Below, piece after piece: positions 46,096 through 57,519 of a DNA stretch of 64,000 bases (position 1 is its first letter; every line of letters begins with the position of its first letter). The notes under the pieces are model-generated. The model was given only the letters and a program-made list of their open reading frames with translations. It searched no databases and was not told the DNA's origin. Location of the stretch: positions 87,175,049 through 87,239,048 of the forward strand of contig CM053156.1 of assembly GCA_028571685.1 (NCBI GenBank). Direction: 5' to 3'. The translations under genes were made by a program, and so were the position numbers. The stretch is from Heterohyrax brucei. Its lineage: Eukaryota > Chordata > Mammalia > Hyracoidea > Procaviidae.

Positions 46096-47900
46096 ACCAA
46101 CTGCCCTGGAGAAACGGAACGTGAATCACTGCTCAAAGGAATTCTATCTGCATTTGCTGTTCTTAATGATGGAGAAAGACTGTAATTTCATAAAATGAAA
46201 GAGGCTGCCAGCTAGTCGGGACTCAGAACCAGGCAGGCATCTTCGTTCGTATTTCAGTCCCCACCACAGCTGAGGGAAATATCACCCGCTCTGGAATCAC
46301 CCATAGGCAGTTCTCCAAGTGAGCAAACAGACTGCAGATATCTCTGTCACTCTTCATCCCCAAGCTCTGTTTTTGTTGAAAGCACGGTGGCAACAGTCAA
46401 CCCAGCAGCTGTGGGAATGGCTGTAGAATTCTAAACTCGCAGGTCCAACAAACTCAAACTTGTGCCCCATCTGCCATGGAAATACAGACGTGGCGGCTGA
46501 GGCAGGGACGGCCAGGGGACAGGATGTCACCTCCTCCTCGCCAGGTCAGTGGGCTGTCCCCTCTTTGCATGTCACCTCAACTAGAACGTAGGGAGATGGG
46601 GTCCCAGCAGTGCTGAATCAGTGCACCAACCTTGAAGGATTTTCCTTTTCTTTTAAAGATTTTTCTTGAAATGAATTAACTGTTTGCCTGAGCCTCCAGA
46701 CTTCTGGGTCACACCACAGGGCCACCAGACAGTACCACACAGTGTGCCTTGGGAGAAAGCAGCATTCCTACCTTTCTGGGACCGCCCAGCCCTCACCCCA
46801 CCCCCCACCTGCCTCCATGGCTCACCCTCCACACCACCACTTGCTTTCGGCTGGGTTCCCCGTGTTCCCCAACTGGGTCCTAGAGGAAAATCAAAGGCAG
46901 GGTACTGTTAGGCATTTGAAGGTAGAGAACTGAATGTTGACTTGCTATCCTGTTTTATCAAATCTCATCCAAACTACTGGCTAGTGTTAGTAGGAGACAC
47001 GGTCCATGATTTGGTCCTTAAAAAAGAAGAAAGTTTGATTTGGTTTCATTTGCAGTGTTGGAAACTCCACCAATACTTTTCTTACATTCCCCAGGGAACC
47101 ATTAACTCCAGAAATCAAGGTGGAAGCATGCATTTTTTTCATTATTTAGTTCTTGCCTCTTCCCAAGTGTCCAAATTGTATCCTTAAGCCTGAGAACAAT
47201 ATAGTGGAGGGAGGAAGAGAAAGGGGGAAAGAGAGAGGCAGGAAGAGAATGAGAGAGCCTGTTTCTAAAAGTCTTCATTTTCCATTGGATTTATTTAACA
47301 TTTTAGATTTTTTTACATTTTATTCATTTATTATGTGGATGGGAAAATGCAGACTCATGGTGAAAAAGAATAATTCAAAAGCTATGAGATGTCTACAGTG
47401 AGAAGAGTCTCCTTCCCATCTTTGTCTCTAGCCCCTAGACTAAGCCTCATCACAGGTTTCTTCTGTTTTCTTCCAAAGGTAGGCCGTGTTTGGACAAGCA
47501 TGGGCATAGCTACATATCTTCCTCAACAAAGAGTCGCAGACTCTGCACGGCAATCTGCACCTTCCTCCACTCGGCAGTGCATCTTGGAGCTCGCTCTCTA
47601 TCTGTGCAGAGACAACAGCTTCATCCTTCACACTGGCTGCAGAGCACCAGGCTGCAGAAGCACAGCGTAATTTGTTTAATCAGGGCCCTTGTCATGGGCA
47701 TTTAGTCCCTGCTGGAGTTTTTCAAAGAACGAGATTAACACTCAAGCGAACAGACTCACAGCCACTGAGCAAGGTGAGATGTTACCACCGTGCCCAGTGC
47801 AGGGCTGTGGCTCTCAGAGGAGAGCCCCCTTGAAAAAGGGATAGTGAAGAGGAGAGACTCACGTCTGTAGAGGCTGCACACATATTCCCACCACCATGTT
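46096..47900. other. Anonymous sequence with a GA-rich patch
   Basis: Near 47205-47255 there is a GGAAGAGAAAGGGGGAAAGA stretch; no gene or repeat family recognised elsewhere. Confidence 0.4.
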
Positions 47901-47918
47901 GCTGGGGTGCATATCCCA

Positions 47919-47919
<1 letters not shown>

Positions 47920-47977
<58 letters not shown>
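47920..47977. repeat. GT dinucleotide microsatellite
   Basis: About 28 uninterrupted GT units, so probably length-variable between individuals. Confidence 0.98.
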
Positions 47978-47978
<1 letters not shown>

Positions 47979-47989
47979 GAAATGCAGCA

Positions 47990-49990
47990 ACAGCTGGTGT
48001 TTACATATGCCCCAATGCTGGCTGGGTTTCTAAACATGGTCACCCTCCTTCATACCATTGAAACCACAGGTCCACTGAAAACCGCACCCCTTCCCACCAT
48101 TCACAGGTCAGTCCCTGCGGGCCCAGGCCCTCATAGGGGATAGTCTCCCCAGCCTTCCTTCCCTTCTCCAGCAGGCCTCACATTTCTGCTTGTTATTGCA
48201 GGGGATGGGGGAAAGAATGCACCCTCATCCGCCTGGCTTCCTGCATCCCCAGAGACCCAACCATCTCACCTCCCCCCTCTCCCTTCTGCTCCCAACCCCA
48301 CTGTAAGTAAGAACAAGGCAGGCTAGAAACCAAAGCCAAATGACACCTTGTTGACAAGAAAGACTATTCTGTAACCCCTGGGGAAAAAGAGACTTTGGGT
48401 GCACTTTCTCATACACAGTGCTACGGCTCTTGCTCACTTTGCTCAGAAAAACAGATTCGAGCACTCAGCCTACAGCCTGCAGCTTAATTTTTCTTCGTAA
48501 GAAAATGAATTGCTTTGGCAATGTACCACCTTTGGAAATGAGAATTCTGCGAAATACTCTAGCATATTAGTGACTCAGTCTGAAAATTAAAAAACCTTTA
48601 AAAGCCAAGTTTCATGGCCAGCTTCTTAATTTAGTTAAAGCACAGAATGGTAAAAACAAAAATAAAACCAATCCTTAAGCACCCACCAAGCAGACGGCTT
48701 GGCATTTCAGGGCATCTCAGAGGTCGTCCATGCCAACCACATCCCAGCTCCCTCACAGGGGGCACAGGATGACTGTGATCCTGCCAACAGAGACTCTGGG
48801 CAGGAAATAAATGTCCCCTGTCCTGTCTGCTCACCCCGCAAAGACGCAGGAGGCGGCAGCTTCGCCACCAATGTCCCGAGCATGCTCACAAATGGATGAC
48901 TCAGAAGATGGAAAGCAAATCTAATTCCCGTCTCCTGAGCCGAACCCGTCTTGGAGTCTATTAGCAGAGTGTCCTGGTGCCACCCGGGGACAGCAGTACC
49001 TGTCAGACAAGCCTTGGCACTTAATAGGGGTCGCACATAGGCGGGTGGTCTTCAGGAAATCATCATCACAGTGGAAAAGCTGAAGGACATGCGCCAGCAT
49101 CGAGGCGGCCGGATCTCCGCGGATAGCTTCCCTGGGTTGGGCAATGCCAGGCCCATGGTCCAGCCTGGAGCAGGGACCCCCCACTGGGCAAAACTATCTG
49201 CCTTGGGAAGACTACCACCCTTTTTCCAGATAACCAAACAGCACTGGGGTCCAGCCCCCGAGACTGTATGGTCTCCACAAGCACCCACCCTCACCTGGAG
49301 TCTGGGTGGTACCATTTTGGACTCCCACACAGTTCCCCGACAGGTGGGCTCAGGTATTTGAGAAAGCCTAGGATTCTCAGAGTCAGGAACTCAGAAGGAA
49401 CCACAGAGAACATACCTTTTTTGGCACAAACTGAGTCTTGCAGCTGAAATCGGATTGGGGGGGACAAGCTGTGAAGAGGGTTCTGGAAAAGTTTGCAGGA
49501 GGCCACGGAGAGGTGAAAGGCAGACCAGTGGGTGTTAGCATTCTGGGGCTCCAGGGACTCACAGAGTGTGTGCTATCTGGCCACAAGGTCTTGATGAGGT
49601 CAAGCCATGTGCTACCCTCTCCTTGCACTGAGCCACTCGGACCTTGAAGCCATTGCCACTGGGAGAAATGTCTCCAAGAGCCCTGAGAAACCAGGAACTC
49701 TGCAGAAGCACCCAGGAATGGGACAGAACCAACAAGCAGCAGCCTTCCACACACTTGTCCTAAGGCGGGGGGCTTCTTCATTCCCCAGGTTGCCAAGTCT
49801 GTCATGGCAACCACTTTGGCAAACCCAGGTCTCTGTAAATAACCCCTTTAGGGTTCTACAAGGTTCTACTTAGGAGTCCATGGGGCTAGTTTAGTCTGAT
49901 GCTTGCCTCCCCTGGCCCCAGAGCCCAGTAATTCTGGCAAAACTGGGGACTTCTAGCAAATACCACCAAGCTGCAGATCCCCACTGGCCC
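47990..49990. other. Anonymous sequence
   Basis: Expected to hold the highly conserved middle-blade exons of the PIEZO-like gene, but none could be recognised; they may be deleted, decayed or further left. Confidence 0.4.
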
Positions 49991-49994
49991 ACCC

Positions 49995-50134
49995 CTCTTC
50001 AGAGAGTCCCAGGGTTTGGTTGAAAAGTCCAAAACCAGTGTGAAGCCAGAAGGGTAGACAGCAATAAGGACTTCCATGGAGTAAGGGATCCCCACCACCC
50101 AGCACTTCAGGGTCTTTCTCCAGTGGCAGAGTCT
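49995..50134 (-). pseudogene. PIEZO-like: PIEZO-like exon with HWRKTLK..VLIAVY
   Basis: The acceptor TGTGGCTGCATTGCAG precedes 50134. The open frame reads RLCHWRKTLKCWVVG, PYSMEVLIAVYPSGF and LDFSTKPWDSL. PIEZO1 has SLWRKLLKAFWWLVV, AYTMLVLIAVYTFQF and QDFPAYWRNL. The W-R-K, L-K and VLIAVY positions align almost without gaps. No stop or shift is visible until past the matching part. The donor is unclear. This is an early blade helix, consistent with the exons just to the right encoding the segment before it. Confidence 0.82.
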
Positions 50135-51685
50135 CTGCAATGCAGCCACAACCCCGAGAACATGTACAGAAGCTTATTAGGGGAATGGGCAGATGGTGGT
50201 GACCGACAGGAGCCCCGAAACCCAGAGAGCCAGTCACGGGTTCAGAAGCCCCCTCTCTCACCCCATCACATGTAGAACGATGCCTTCCCACAGAGTCTTG
50301 GCTGGCTGGAGTCTAGACTCCTTCTCATAGGGCCATCTAAACAACTTTTTAGAAAACAGGAAAGGAAGTCCAGGGGGCTTCATGCCGGGGGCTGAGTGGC
50401 CTTCAGGAAACCCAAACTGGAAGCAGGGATGGATTCCACGCAAGGCTCATGCAGCCTCGCAGCTGCTTCCTTCCTGATTTGTAGCGCACGGTTCACTGCT
50501 TTATCCAAGGTGTGGTGGAATCGTGCCTTAGGGACTGCAGATTAGGAAGGAAACACTACTAGGCTGGTGTCAGCCATGTTGCCTGTAACTCCACACACAC
50601 GGGTTCACGCACCCTGGCTGGGAGCCTGGCGATGACCACCTCAGAAGCCTGTGAGCAGCCAGGTTAGGAGTCCTGTCTGTTTATTGAACAATCTGGGAGG
50701 TATTGGAAATTGATCTTCCTCTCTCCCACACACGCACCGTCTCCTGATGGCCCATGATGCAGGGTTATCTGAAGGCAATGGTCGCTGCGTCCAGCAGCAG
50801 ACAGAGCTGGGCGGCTGTATTGATCCACACAGATGGACTCTCTCCTGCGGCCACTCTCCGCACACCCACGAGGAGACAGCCGACCCCGTGCTGGCCAGCA
50901 CCTGGGCCCCTGGGGAGCCGATGGGTTAGGGCAGACAGCTCGCCGCTCCCTGGCCCACCTGGGTCTGTGCTTTCCCCAGCTCTGGGGCCTGTGGTGCCAG
51001 CGGGAAAAACACGGGTGGCTGGCCCAGGTGCACAGGGCTGCCCAGCCCACCTCCTCGGCCTCCAAACTCTGCTGGTCCCCAGGGTGCAAAATCCAACTGA
51101 GGCCCGAGGCTTGGCCTCACAGGACAGGACACCAAGTGCTGGCCTTTTACCTCAGTAGAGCTTCCTTGTCCCTTGGTGGTACTGCTTCTGTCACAAGACA
51201 GCGGTGTTCGAAAGAACTGTCTGCGGAATCCAGTCGTCCGCAGCAACCCGTCAGGTGAAAGAGGAGGCCGGGGTGGGTAGGAAGTTCTGACGGTGAGGGA
51301 GGAGCGACTTAGGAAACGAGGGCGAGGACAGCCACACAACCTGAAGAATGTCATCACTGTCACTGACTTGCTCATACAGGAAGGGTTGATGTTCTGCTGT
51401 GTATGTTCCGAACAACTCAAAAAGAAAGAAAGGCAGCGATCTGCCCCATGCACTCCTGGTGGCTTTAGCCTGGTTGGAGACCCAGGCCCTCACTGAGTAG
51501 CAGGTGTGTCAGGAGTCCGAGGAGCCACCACTGGGGACACCGCAGCGCCAAGGTCGCTCTGTCTGCACGGAAGGCAGGCCTGCGGGCAGCGGGCAGGGTT
51601 GCTTGCAGCTGCACAGGGTCTCCCGGTGTAGGCCCCCGGGGCGGGAAGAGGGGCATGCAGGCCAGCTGGGACACTTCCACCTCAC

Positions 51686-51795
51686 CAGTGAAGCTGACGA
51701 AGCAGAACAGAACCCCGCAGACGTAGAGCTGGTACTTGACCAGCAGGCCCCAGAGGAAGGAGCCCTGGAGCTCCAAACACAGTGTTTGGACAAAG
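51686..51795 (-). pseudogene. PIEZO-like: PIEZO-like exon with VKYQLYVCGVLF
   Basis: A pyrimidine-rich acceptor ending TACTGAG precedes 51795 and a consensus-like donor ACTG|GTGAGG follows 51686. The frame reads FVQTLCLELQGSF then LLVKYQLYVCGVLFCFVSFT. The family has a QTLL start in PIEZO1 and VKYWIYVCGGMFFFVSFEG in PIEZO2. Beyond the donor the same frame continues EVEVSQLACMPLF, which lines up position by position with KIVMYKIIYMVLF, so the exon may really be longer and the GTGAGG a coincidence. No disruption is visible. Confidence 0.82.
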
Positions 51796-52044
51796 CTCAG
51801 TACGCGGGAGGAGCCCCTGCCCCTACCTAGGGTGCCTCACTGGACAAGGGGTTGCCCCTGAATTACCTGGGACACTACCTTGATCCCAGCCAGGGAAGGC
51901 AGGTTGGATGTAGTGAACATGTCCCTAGATTTGCCCTACGGCTCTGAGGTTCCCGGGAAGATGAGTGGGGGCTCAATGAGGCATGTAACGGCCCCGCTGA
52001 TGTGGGCAGGTGGCAGCGGTGGGTCTTAGGATGGCTGCCGGGTC

Positions 52045-52261
52045 CTCGTTCTGGAGCCCGGCCCTCAGCTCTGCCAGTGCCTGCCTCTCCAGTACCTGCT
52101 GCCACAGCAGCACCCACAGCAGCGGCGGGAAGAGCTCTGCAGTGAGACTCACGTGACTGTCACAGGACAGGCAGAAGCCCCCTCGTCGCTGACGCTGGAG
52201 GATACAGCATGCTCCCATCATTCTGGGAGGACCTGTCTTCTGGAGGTGGAGCTGCAGTGGC
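52045..52261 (-). pseudogene. PIEZO-like: PIEZO-like exon with LQKTG..LWVLLWQQVLE
   Basis: A strong acceptor (CTGACATCCTTTCTCCAG) precedes 52261. The frame gives LHLQKTG, ILQRQRRGGFCLS and LLWVLLWQQVLERQAL. PIEZO2 as recalled has ELPKTIG, LQRYKDTCLDL and TFWLILRQHLTEQKAL. The middle is a few residues longer than in the family. The frame stays open to about 51970, but I see no clear donor after the matching part. Together with the segment to its right, the junction gives Y-x-x-x-x-x-L-x-x-x-L-x-K-T in exact family spacing. Confidence 0.72.
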
Positions 52262-52325
52262 CTGGAGAAAGGATGTCAGGGGAAAGCAAGGGACGTGATC
52301 GTCCCTATTCTGGCACATGCCTGAC

Positions 52326-52365
52326 CTGCGTCCCCTGTACCTCACCCTACAAGGCCCCAAGTGTC
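52326..52365 (-). pseudogene. End of a preceding PIEZO-like exon (CRVRYRGR)
   Basis: The frame HLGPCRVRYRGR ends at a CAG|GTCAGG donor after base 52326. The family has LLCGLQYVWAM here. Splicing the last two bases to the acceptor before 52261 restores the family spacing between the Y and the downstream K-T pair exactly. The implied intron is only 64 bases. Further upstream the frame has a TGA, so either the exon start is close or it is broken. Short, so support is mainly positional. Confidence 0.45.
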
Positions 52366-52562
52366 AGAGCATGGGGGCCAGTGAAGGTGATCCCACCATC
52401 TTGCAGAGGAGGAAGTTGACTCCCACACAGGTCCCCAGGTCCCCAGCCCCCACCCCTCCTGCTCTTCACACCCCTGTGACCAGCCTGCAGTTGCCACCCC
52501 TTCTGGAACAAGAAGCTCCTTGGCTCCTGGCCCTGAAAGCCTTCCCAGAGCCCCGTTCCCTC

Positions 52563-52710
52563 TGCTGTCATGTTGATTCTGATGCATAGCAACCCTCAAG
52601 GTCAGAGTAGAACTGCCCCATACAGTTTTCAAGGAGCACCTGGTAGATTTGAACCACTAAAGTTTTGGTGAGCAGACATAGCACTTAACCACTATACCAC
52701 CAGAGTTTCC
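52563..52710 (-). mobile_element. AfroSINE
   Basis: AAGGAGCACCTGGTAGATTT and CACTATACCACCAGAGTTTC on the plus strand. Confidence 0.9.
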
Positions 52711-52734
52711 TTAGAGTTGAAAACGAAAATCCAA

Positions 52735-52921
52735 GTGAAAGGGGTCAAAATTTATTCAGTGCAGAAGAAAGAGTCTCTAACAAATGGTGCTGGTGAAACT
52801 GAATATCCACTAACTGACGAATGAAAAAAGATCCATACCTCACACCATACACACCAAACTAAACGTGGAATAAAGAGCTAAATATTAAAGCTAAAACTAA
52901 AGTTCACAGATGATAAGCATT
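52735..52921 (+). mobile_element. L1 LINE, ORF2 tail left of an insertion
   Basis: AGAGTCTCTAACAAATGGTG and GAAAAAAGATCCATACCTCA are L1 ORF2 C-terminal sequence; it resumes at 53436. Confidence 0.85.
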
Positions 52922-53435
52922 ATCTTGTGATGCTACAACGGAAATACCACAAGTGGACTGCTCTAACAACGAGAAGTTTATTCTGTCACAGGCTAGCAGG
53001 CTGGAAGTCTACATGTAGGATGTCAGCTCCAGAGGAAGGCTTTCCCTCTCTGGGAAAAGGTCCTTGGTCTCAATCTTCCCCTAGACTAGGGACTTCTCAG
53101 TGCAGGGACCCCAGGTCAAAGGATGCACTATTCTCCCAGCCCTTGCTTCTTGGTAGTATGAGGTTCCCCTGTATCTCTGCTCACTTCTCTCTTTCATATC
53201 TCAGAAGAGATTGGCTCAAGACAGAATTCAGTCTTACAGATTGAGTTCCGCCTCATTAACATCAGCACTGCTAAGCCCCCCTCATCAGCATCATAGAAAT
53301 ACGATGTACAACCCATAGGGAAACCACATCCGATTACAGAAGGGCGGACAATCACCCGGTATTGGGAATCATGGCCTAACCTGATTATATAGATATTGAG
53401 GAGGGGGGACACTATTCAGTTCATGATAATAACAT
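52922..53435 (+). repeat. Dispersed repeat family A, copy 4, inside L1
   Basis: Runs from TGTGATGCTACAACGGAAAT through GAAGTTTATTCTGTCACAGG to CACTATTCAGTTCATGATAA. Confidence 0.82.
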
Positions 53436-54172
53436 GGGGAAAGAACTATGGTATCTAAAATTTTCTGAAATAGATCATCAAACAAACGTACAAACAATGG
53501 GAGAAAAATTATGTAAGTGGAACCTCCTAAAAATTAAATACAGTGCTCATCAAAAGAGTGAAAAGAGAACCCACAGACTGGGAGCAACAAATATAATAAG
53601 GGTCTAATCTCTAAAATATTTTTTTAAAAATATTCAACAATTCAGCAGCAGAAAGACAAGCAATCCAATTTAAAAAAGGCCAAAGGACATGGACAAACAC
53701 TTCACCAAAGAGAACATTCAAGTGGCCAACAAACCCATGAAAGGATGTTCGTGATCATTAGCCATTAGAAAGATGCAAACGAAAACTAAGCTGAAGTGTC
53801 ATCTCAGCCCACAGCACCGGCACTGATTTAAAAGAGGAAAACAACCAACGCTGGAGAGGTCGTGAGGAGATTGGAACCCTTTTCCGCTGCTGGTGGAACT
53901 GGAAAATGGTGCAGCCACTTTGGAGAACAGCGTGGTGCTTTCCCGGAAAGCTACAAATAGAAACACCTTATGATATGAGCACCAGTCCCATGCCGAGGTG
54001 CATACCTTAAAGATCTAGCCACAGGCCAACAGACAGATGCACACACACGCTCATCGCAGCATTGTTCACAATGGCAAAAACGTGGAAACAACTAAGTGCC
54101 CACTGATGGATGAAAGGATCAAAATGTGGCACAGGCACACAACAAAATGCCATGCAGCTATAAAGAACTAAG
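53436..54172 (+). mobile_element. L1 LINE, 3' part right of the insertion
   Basis: CATCAAAAGAGTGAAAAGAG, AAGGATGTTCGTGATCATTA, ATTGTTCACAATGGCAAAAA and AACAAAATGCCATGCAGCTA are L1 3' landmarks in order. Confidence 0.92.
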
Positions 54173-54174
54173 CA

Positions 54175-55672
54175 CTGCCTGCCCGGTCCTGCTCCGCGTC
54201 CACCGTTGTTATTCGCCTGAGCCCGCTGTCGCAGCCGCTGTGTCCATCCGCCTTGTTGAGGGTCTTCCTCTTTCTCACTGGCCCTCTACTTTACCAAGAG
54301 TGACGTCCTTCTTCAGAGGCTCATCTCTCCTGACAACACGTCCCAAGCGTGTGAGATGCAGTCTCCCGTCTTTGGTTCTAAAGAGCACGCTGGTTTTACA
54401 TCTTCCAAGAGAGATCTGTTTGTTCTTTTAGTCCATGGTATATACAGTCTTCTCCATCACCACAATTCAAAGCATTAATTCTTCTTCTGTCTTCCTTATT
54501 CACTGTCCAGCTTTCACAAGCACACAAATATGATGAAATTGAAAATACTATGGCTTGTGTCAAGCACACCTTAGTCTTCAAGGTGACTTTGGTTTTCAGA
54601 ACTTTAAAGAGGTCTTTTGCAACAGATTTACCCAACACAATGTGTCTTCTGATTTTGTGACTGCTGCTTCCATGGATGTTGATTGTGTAGCCAAGCAAAA
54701 TGACAACCTCAATCTTCTCTCCATTTATGATGTTGCTTACTGGTCCAATTGTGAGGATTTTTGTTTTCTTGATGGTGAGGTGTGATCCATATAGAAGGCT
54801 GTGGTCTTTGATCTTCATTAGTAAGTGTTTCAAGTTCTCTTCATTTTCAGCAAGCCACGTTGTGTCATCTACATATAGCGAGTTGTTAATGAGTCTTCCT
54901 CCAGTCCTGATGCCTCATTCTTCTTCGTATAGTCCAGCTTCTTGGATTATTTGCTCAGCATACAGACTGGAAAGTTATAATGAAAGGATATAACCCTGAT
55001 GCACGCCTTTCCTGGCTTTAAACCATGCAGTGTCCCCTTGTTGGGTTTAAATGACTGCCCTTTGATCCATGTACAGGTTCTTCATGAGCATAACTAAGTG
55101 TTCTGGAATTTCCATTCTTCACAGTGCTATCTGTAATTTATTATGATCCACACAGTCCAACACCTTTGCATAGCCAGTAAAACACAAGTAAACACCTCTC
55201 AGGTATTCTCTGCTTTCAGCCAGGATCCATCTGATATCAGCAGTGATGCCCCTGGTTCCATGTCCTCTTCTGAATCCAGCCTGAATTTCAAGCAGTTGCA
55301 TATCGACATGCTACAGCCATTCTGAGTGATCTTCAGCGGAATTTTACTTGCATATGGTATTAATGGCCATTTGGGTCACCTTTCTTGGGGACGGGTAAAC
55401 ACGGATCTCTTCCAGTCAGTTGCCCAGGTAGCTGTCTTCCAAATTTCTTGGCATAAAAGAGTGAGCCCTTCTGGTGCTGCATCTGCTTGTTGAAATATCT
55501 CGGGTGACAGTCCTTCCATTGCTGGAGCCTGGTTTGTCGCCAGGGCCTTCAATGCAGCTTCCAGTTCTTCCTTCAGTGCCGTTGGTTTCTGATCACATGC
55601 TGCCTCTTGAAAAGGCTGAATGTTGACCAGTTCTTTTAGGTATGACTCTGTGTATTCCTCCCAGCTTCTTTT
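54175..55672 (-). mobile_element. RTE LINE, long copy
   Basis: Reads on the minus strand from the ORF end to inside the reverse transcriptase: AFQEEPTALKEELEAALKAL-like block near 55560, FRRGHGTRGITADIRWIL near 55250, VYLCFTGYAKVLDCVDHNKL near 55170 (the FIDYAKAFDCVDH active-site strand, here with the first catalytic D changed to G), and GSSSHKIRRHIVLGKS near 54640. Several frame changes. Inactive. Confidence 0.93.
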
Positions 55673-55764
55673 GATACTTAGATAGACATATATGCATATA
55701 TGTGCATAAGAAGGTATGTTTGTATATGTATGTGTGTACTCGCAGGTATATCTGTCCAAAAAAC

Positions 55765-55962
55765 CCAAACCTATTATCCAGTTGATTCCAGCTCATAGCA
55801 ACCCTATAGGACAGAAGAGAACTGCCCATAGGGTTTCCAAGGCTGTAATCTTTACCAAAGAAGACTGCCACATCTCTCTCTCATGGAGTGATTGGTGGAT
55901 GCAAGCCACCAGCCTTTCAATTAGCAGCTGAGAGCTAAACCACTGTAACACCAGACTTCACT
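55765..55962 (-). mobile_element. AfroSINE, long variant
   Basis: CCAGTTGATTCCAGCTCATA, TAGGGTTTCCAAGGCTGTAA and TTTCAATTAGCAGCTGAGAG on the plus strand. Confidence 0.9.
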
Positions 55963-56104
55963 GTGTATCTGAAGGCATATTTATATGCATGAATGTGTGT
56001 GTTGCACATATAGTCATGTATATAACAAAGCACACAAGGTTTCCTGTTACAAATATTCCCTAGATGTAAACAAACACCACAGGAATCAAATTAGCTACAT
56101 CTGT

Positions 56105-57515
56105 AGAAAGAGATGATGGAAAAGCTCGATATTATTGGTCAGAACAAGGCCAGGGGCTGACTGCAGAACAGACCATCAATTGCTCATGTGCAAATTCAAG
56201 TTGAAGCTAAAGAAAATTAAAACGAGACCACAAGAGCCAAACTATGACCTTGAATATATCCCATCTGGATTTAGAGACCATCTCAGGAATAGATTTGATG
56301 CATTGAATACTAATGACCAAAGACCAGATGAGTTATGGAATGACATCAAAGACATTATACATGAAGAAAGAGGTCATTAAAAAGACAGGAAAGAAAGAGA
56401 AGACTAAAATGGATAGAGGGAACTCTGAAACTTACTCTTGAATGTCAAGTAGCTAAAGCACATTGAAGAAATGATGAACTAAAAGAGCTGGACGGAAGAT
56501 TTCAAAGGGAGACTGGGGAAGACAAAGTATCATGATGACTTGTGCCAGCACCTGGAGCTGGAAAACCAAGGAGGAAGAGCATGCCCAGCATTCCTCAAGC
56601 TGAAAGAACTGAAGAAAAAAAAAATTCAAGTCTTTATTTGCAGTCTTGAAGGAAAATAGTAAAGGATGCGGAAGCATTGAAAGAAGACAGAGGGACATAG
56701 AGTCACTGCACCAAAAAGGATGGGTCAGCGTTTCAGAAGGTAGCATATGATCAGGAACTGATGGTACCTAAGAAAGGTGCCCAAGCTGCACTGAAAGCAT
56801 TGGTGAAAACCTGCCTCCAGGAACTGGTGGGATACCCTCCGGGATAGTTCAACAAGTGGAGACAGCCCTGGACATGCTCCCCCATCTGTGACAAGAGATT
56901 TGGAGGACAGCCACCTGGTCAGTGGACTGGAGACATGCACGCTTGTGCGTACTGCAAGGAAAGGTGACCCAACTGAAAGTGGGAATTATCAAACAATCAT
57001 TACTATCACACACACAAGTCAAATTCTGCTGAACACCCCTCAAAAGTGGCTGTGGCAGTATATCGACAGGGAACTGACAGAAATTGAAGCCAGATTTGGA
57101 AGACGATGTGAAACTTTGCTGATGTCAGATGGATCTTGGCTGAAAACAGAGATGTTTACCTGTGTTTTATTGATTATGCAAAGTCATTGGACTGTGTGGA
57201 TCATAACAAATTATGAATAACATTGCAAAGAATGGCAATTCCAGAATGCTTAATTCTGCTCGTGAGGAAGCTATACTTACACCAAGAGCAGTTGTTCAAC
57301 GAGAACAAGGGGACACTGTGCAGTTTAAGTCAGTAAAGGTGTGTGTCTGGGTTGGGTCCTTTCACTATACTGATTTAACCTTCTGCTGAGCAAATAACCC
57401 AGAGAAGCTGGACTGTGTGAAGAAGAATGCAGCACCAGAGACGGAGGAAGACTCACTAACAATTTACGTTATGCAGGTGACAAAAACTTGCTTGCTGACA
57501 CTGAAATTGCTGACA
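56105..57515 (+). mobile_element. RTE LINE, long copy with endonuclease end
   Basis: The first open frame gives PGADCRTDHQLLMCKFK, the GAD...DH-x-L motif that closes the APE-type endonuclease, then YDLEYIPSGFRDHLRNRFDA. Downstream are NYQTIITITHTSQIL (the reverse-transcriptase entry) and FTCVLLIMQSHWTVWIITNY, a decayed FIDYAKAFDCVDHNKL strand. Stops and shifts throughout. Confidence 0.93.
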
Positions 57516-57519
57516 GTGA

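Larger units (their letters stand above)
235..52370 (-). pseudogene. PIEZO-like: Unprocessed PIEZO-family channel gene remnant (third-paralog candidate)
   Basis: PIEZO proteins are very large trimeric plasma-membrane cation channels opened by membrane tension; each subunit has dozens of membrane helices. Twelve minus-strand segments here (listed separately) resemble successive parts of the protein, in collinear order over 52 kb: roughly PIEZO1 residues 500 to 650 at 52.4-50.0 kb, about 1010 to 1270 at 37.1-25.3 kb, about 1370 at 18.8 kb, about 1730 at 10.4 kb and about 1970 to 2030 at 0.7-0.2 kb. Introns and many splice sites survive, so it is not a retrocopy. Divergence from the nearly invariant mammalian PIEZO1 and PIEZO2, plus frameshifts near 37.06, 10.46 and 0.26 kb and an in-frame stop near 10.45 kb, point to a dead gene. 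Diagnostic residues favour PIEZO2 over PIEZO1. Expected exons for about residues 700-1000 and 1400-1700 were not found. A diverged but active gene with badly read exons is less likely. Confidence 0.82.

Noticed and set aside
48900-49330. GLDPSAVWLSGKR frame compared with a PIEZO extracellular loop
   Set aside because: The conserved exons that should precede it have no room between it and 50.0 kb, and the match is short.
50664-51453. Overlapping 134-175-codon frames on both strands
   Set aside because: Open on several frames at once because of base composition; no family resemblance.
51251-51640. Minus-strand frames (WWLLGLLTHLLL and LYEQVSDSDD) first read as the next PIEZO exons
   Set aside because: A far better match for the same protein segment (HWRK..VLIAVY) was found at 49995-50134, so these are chance similarities.
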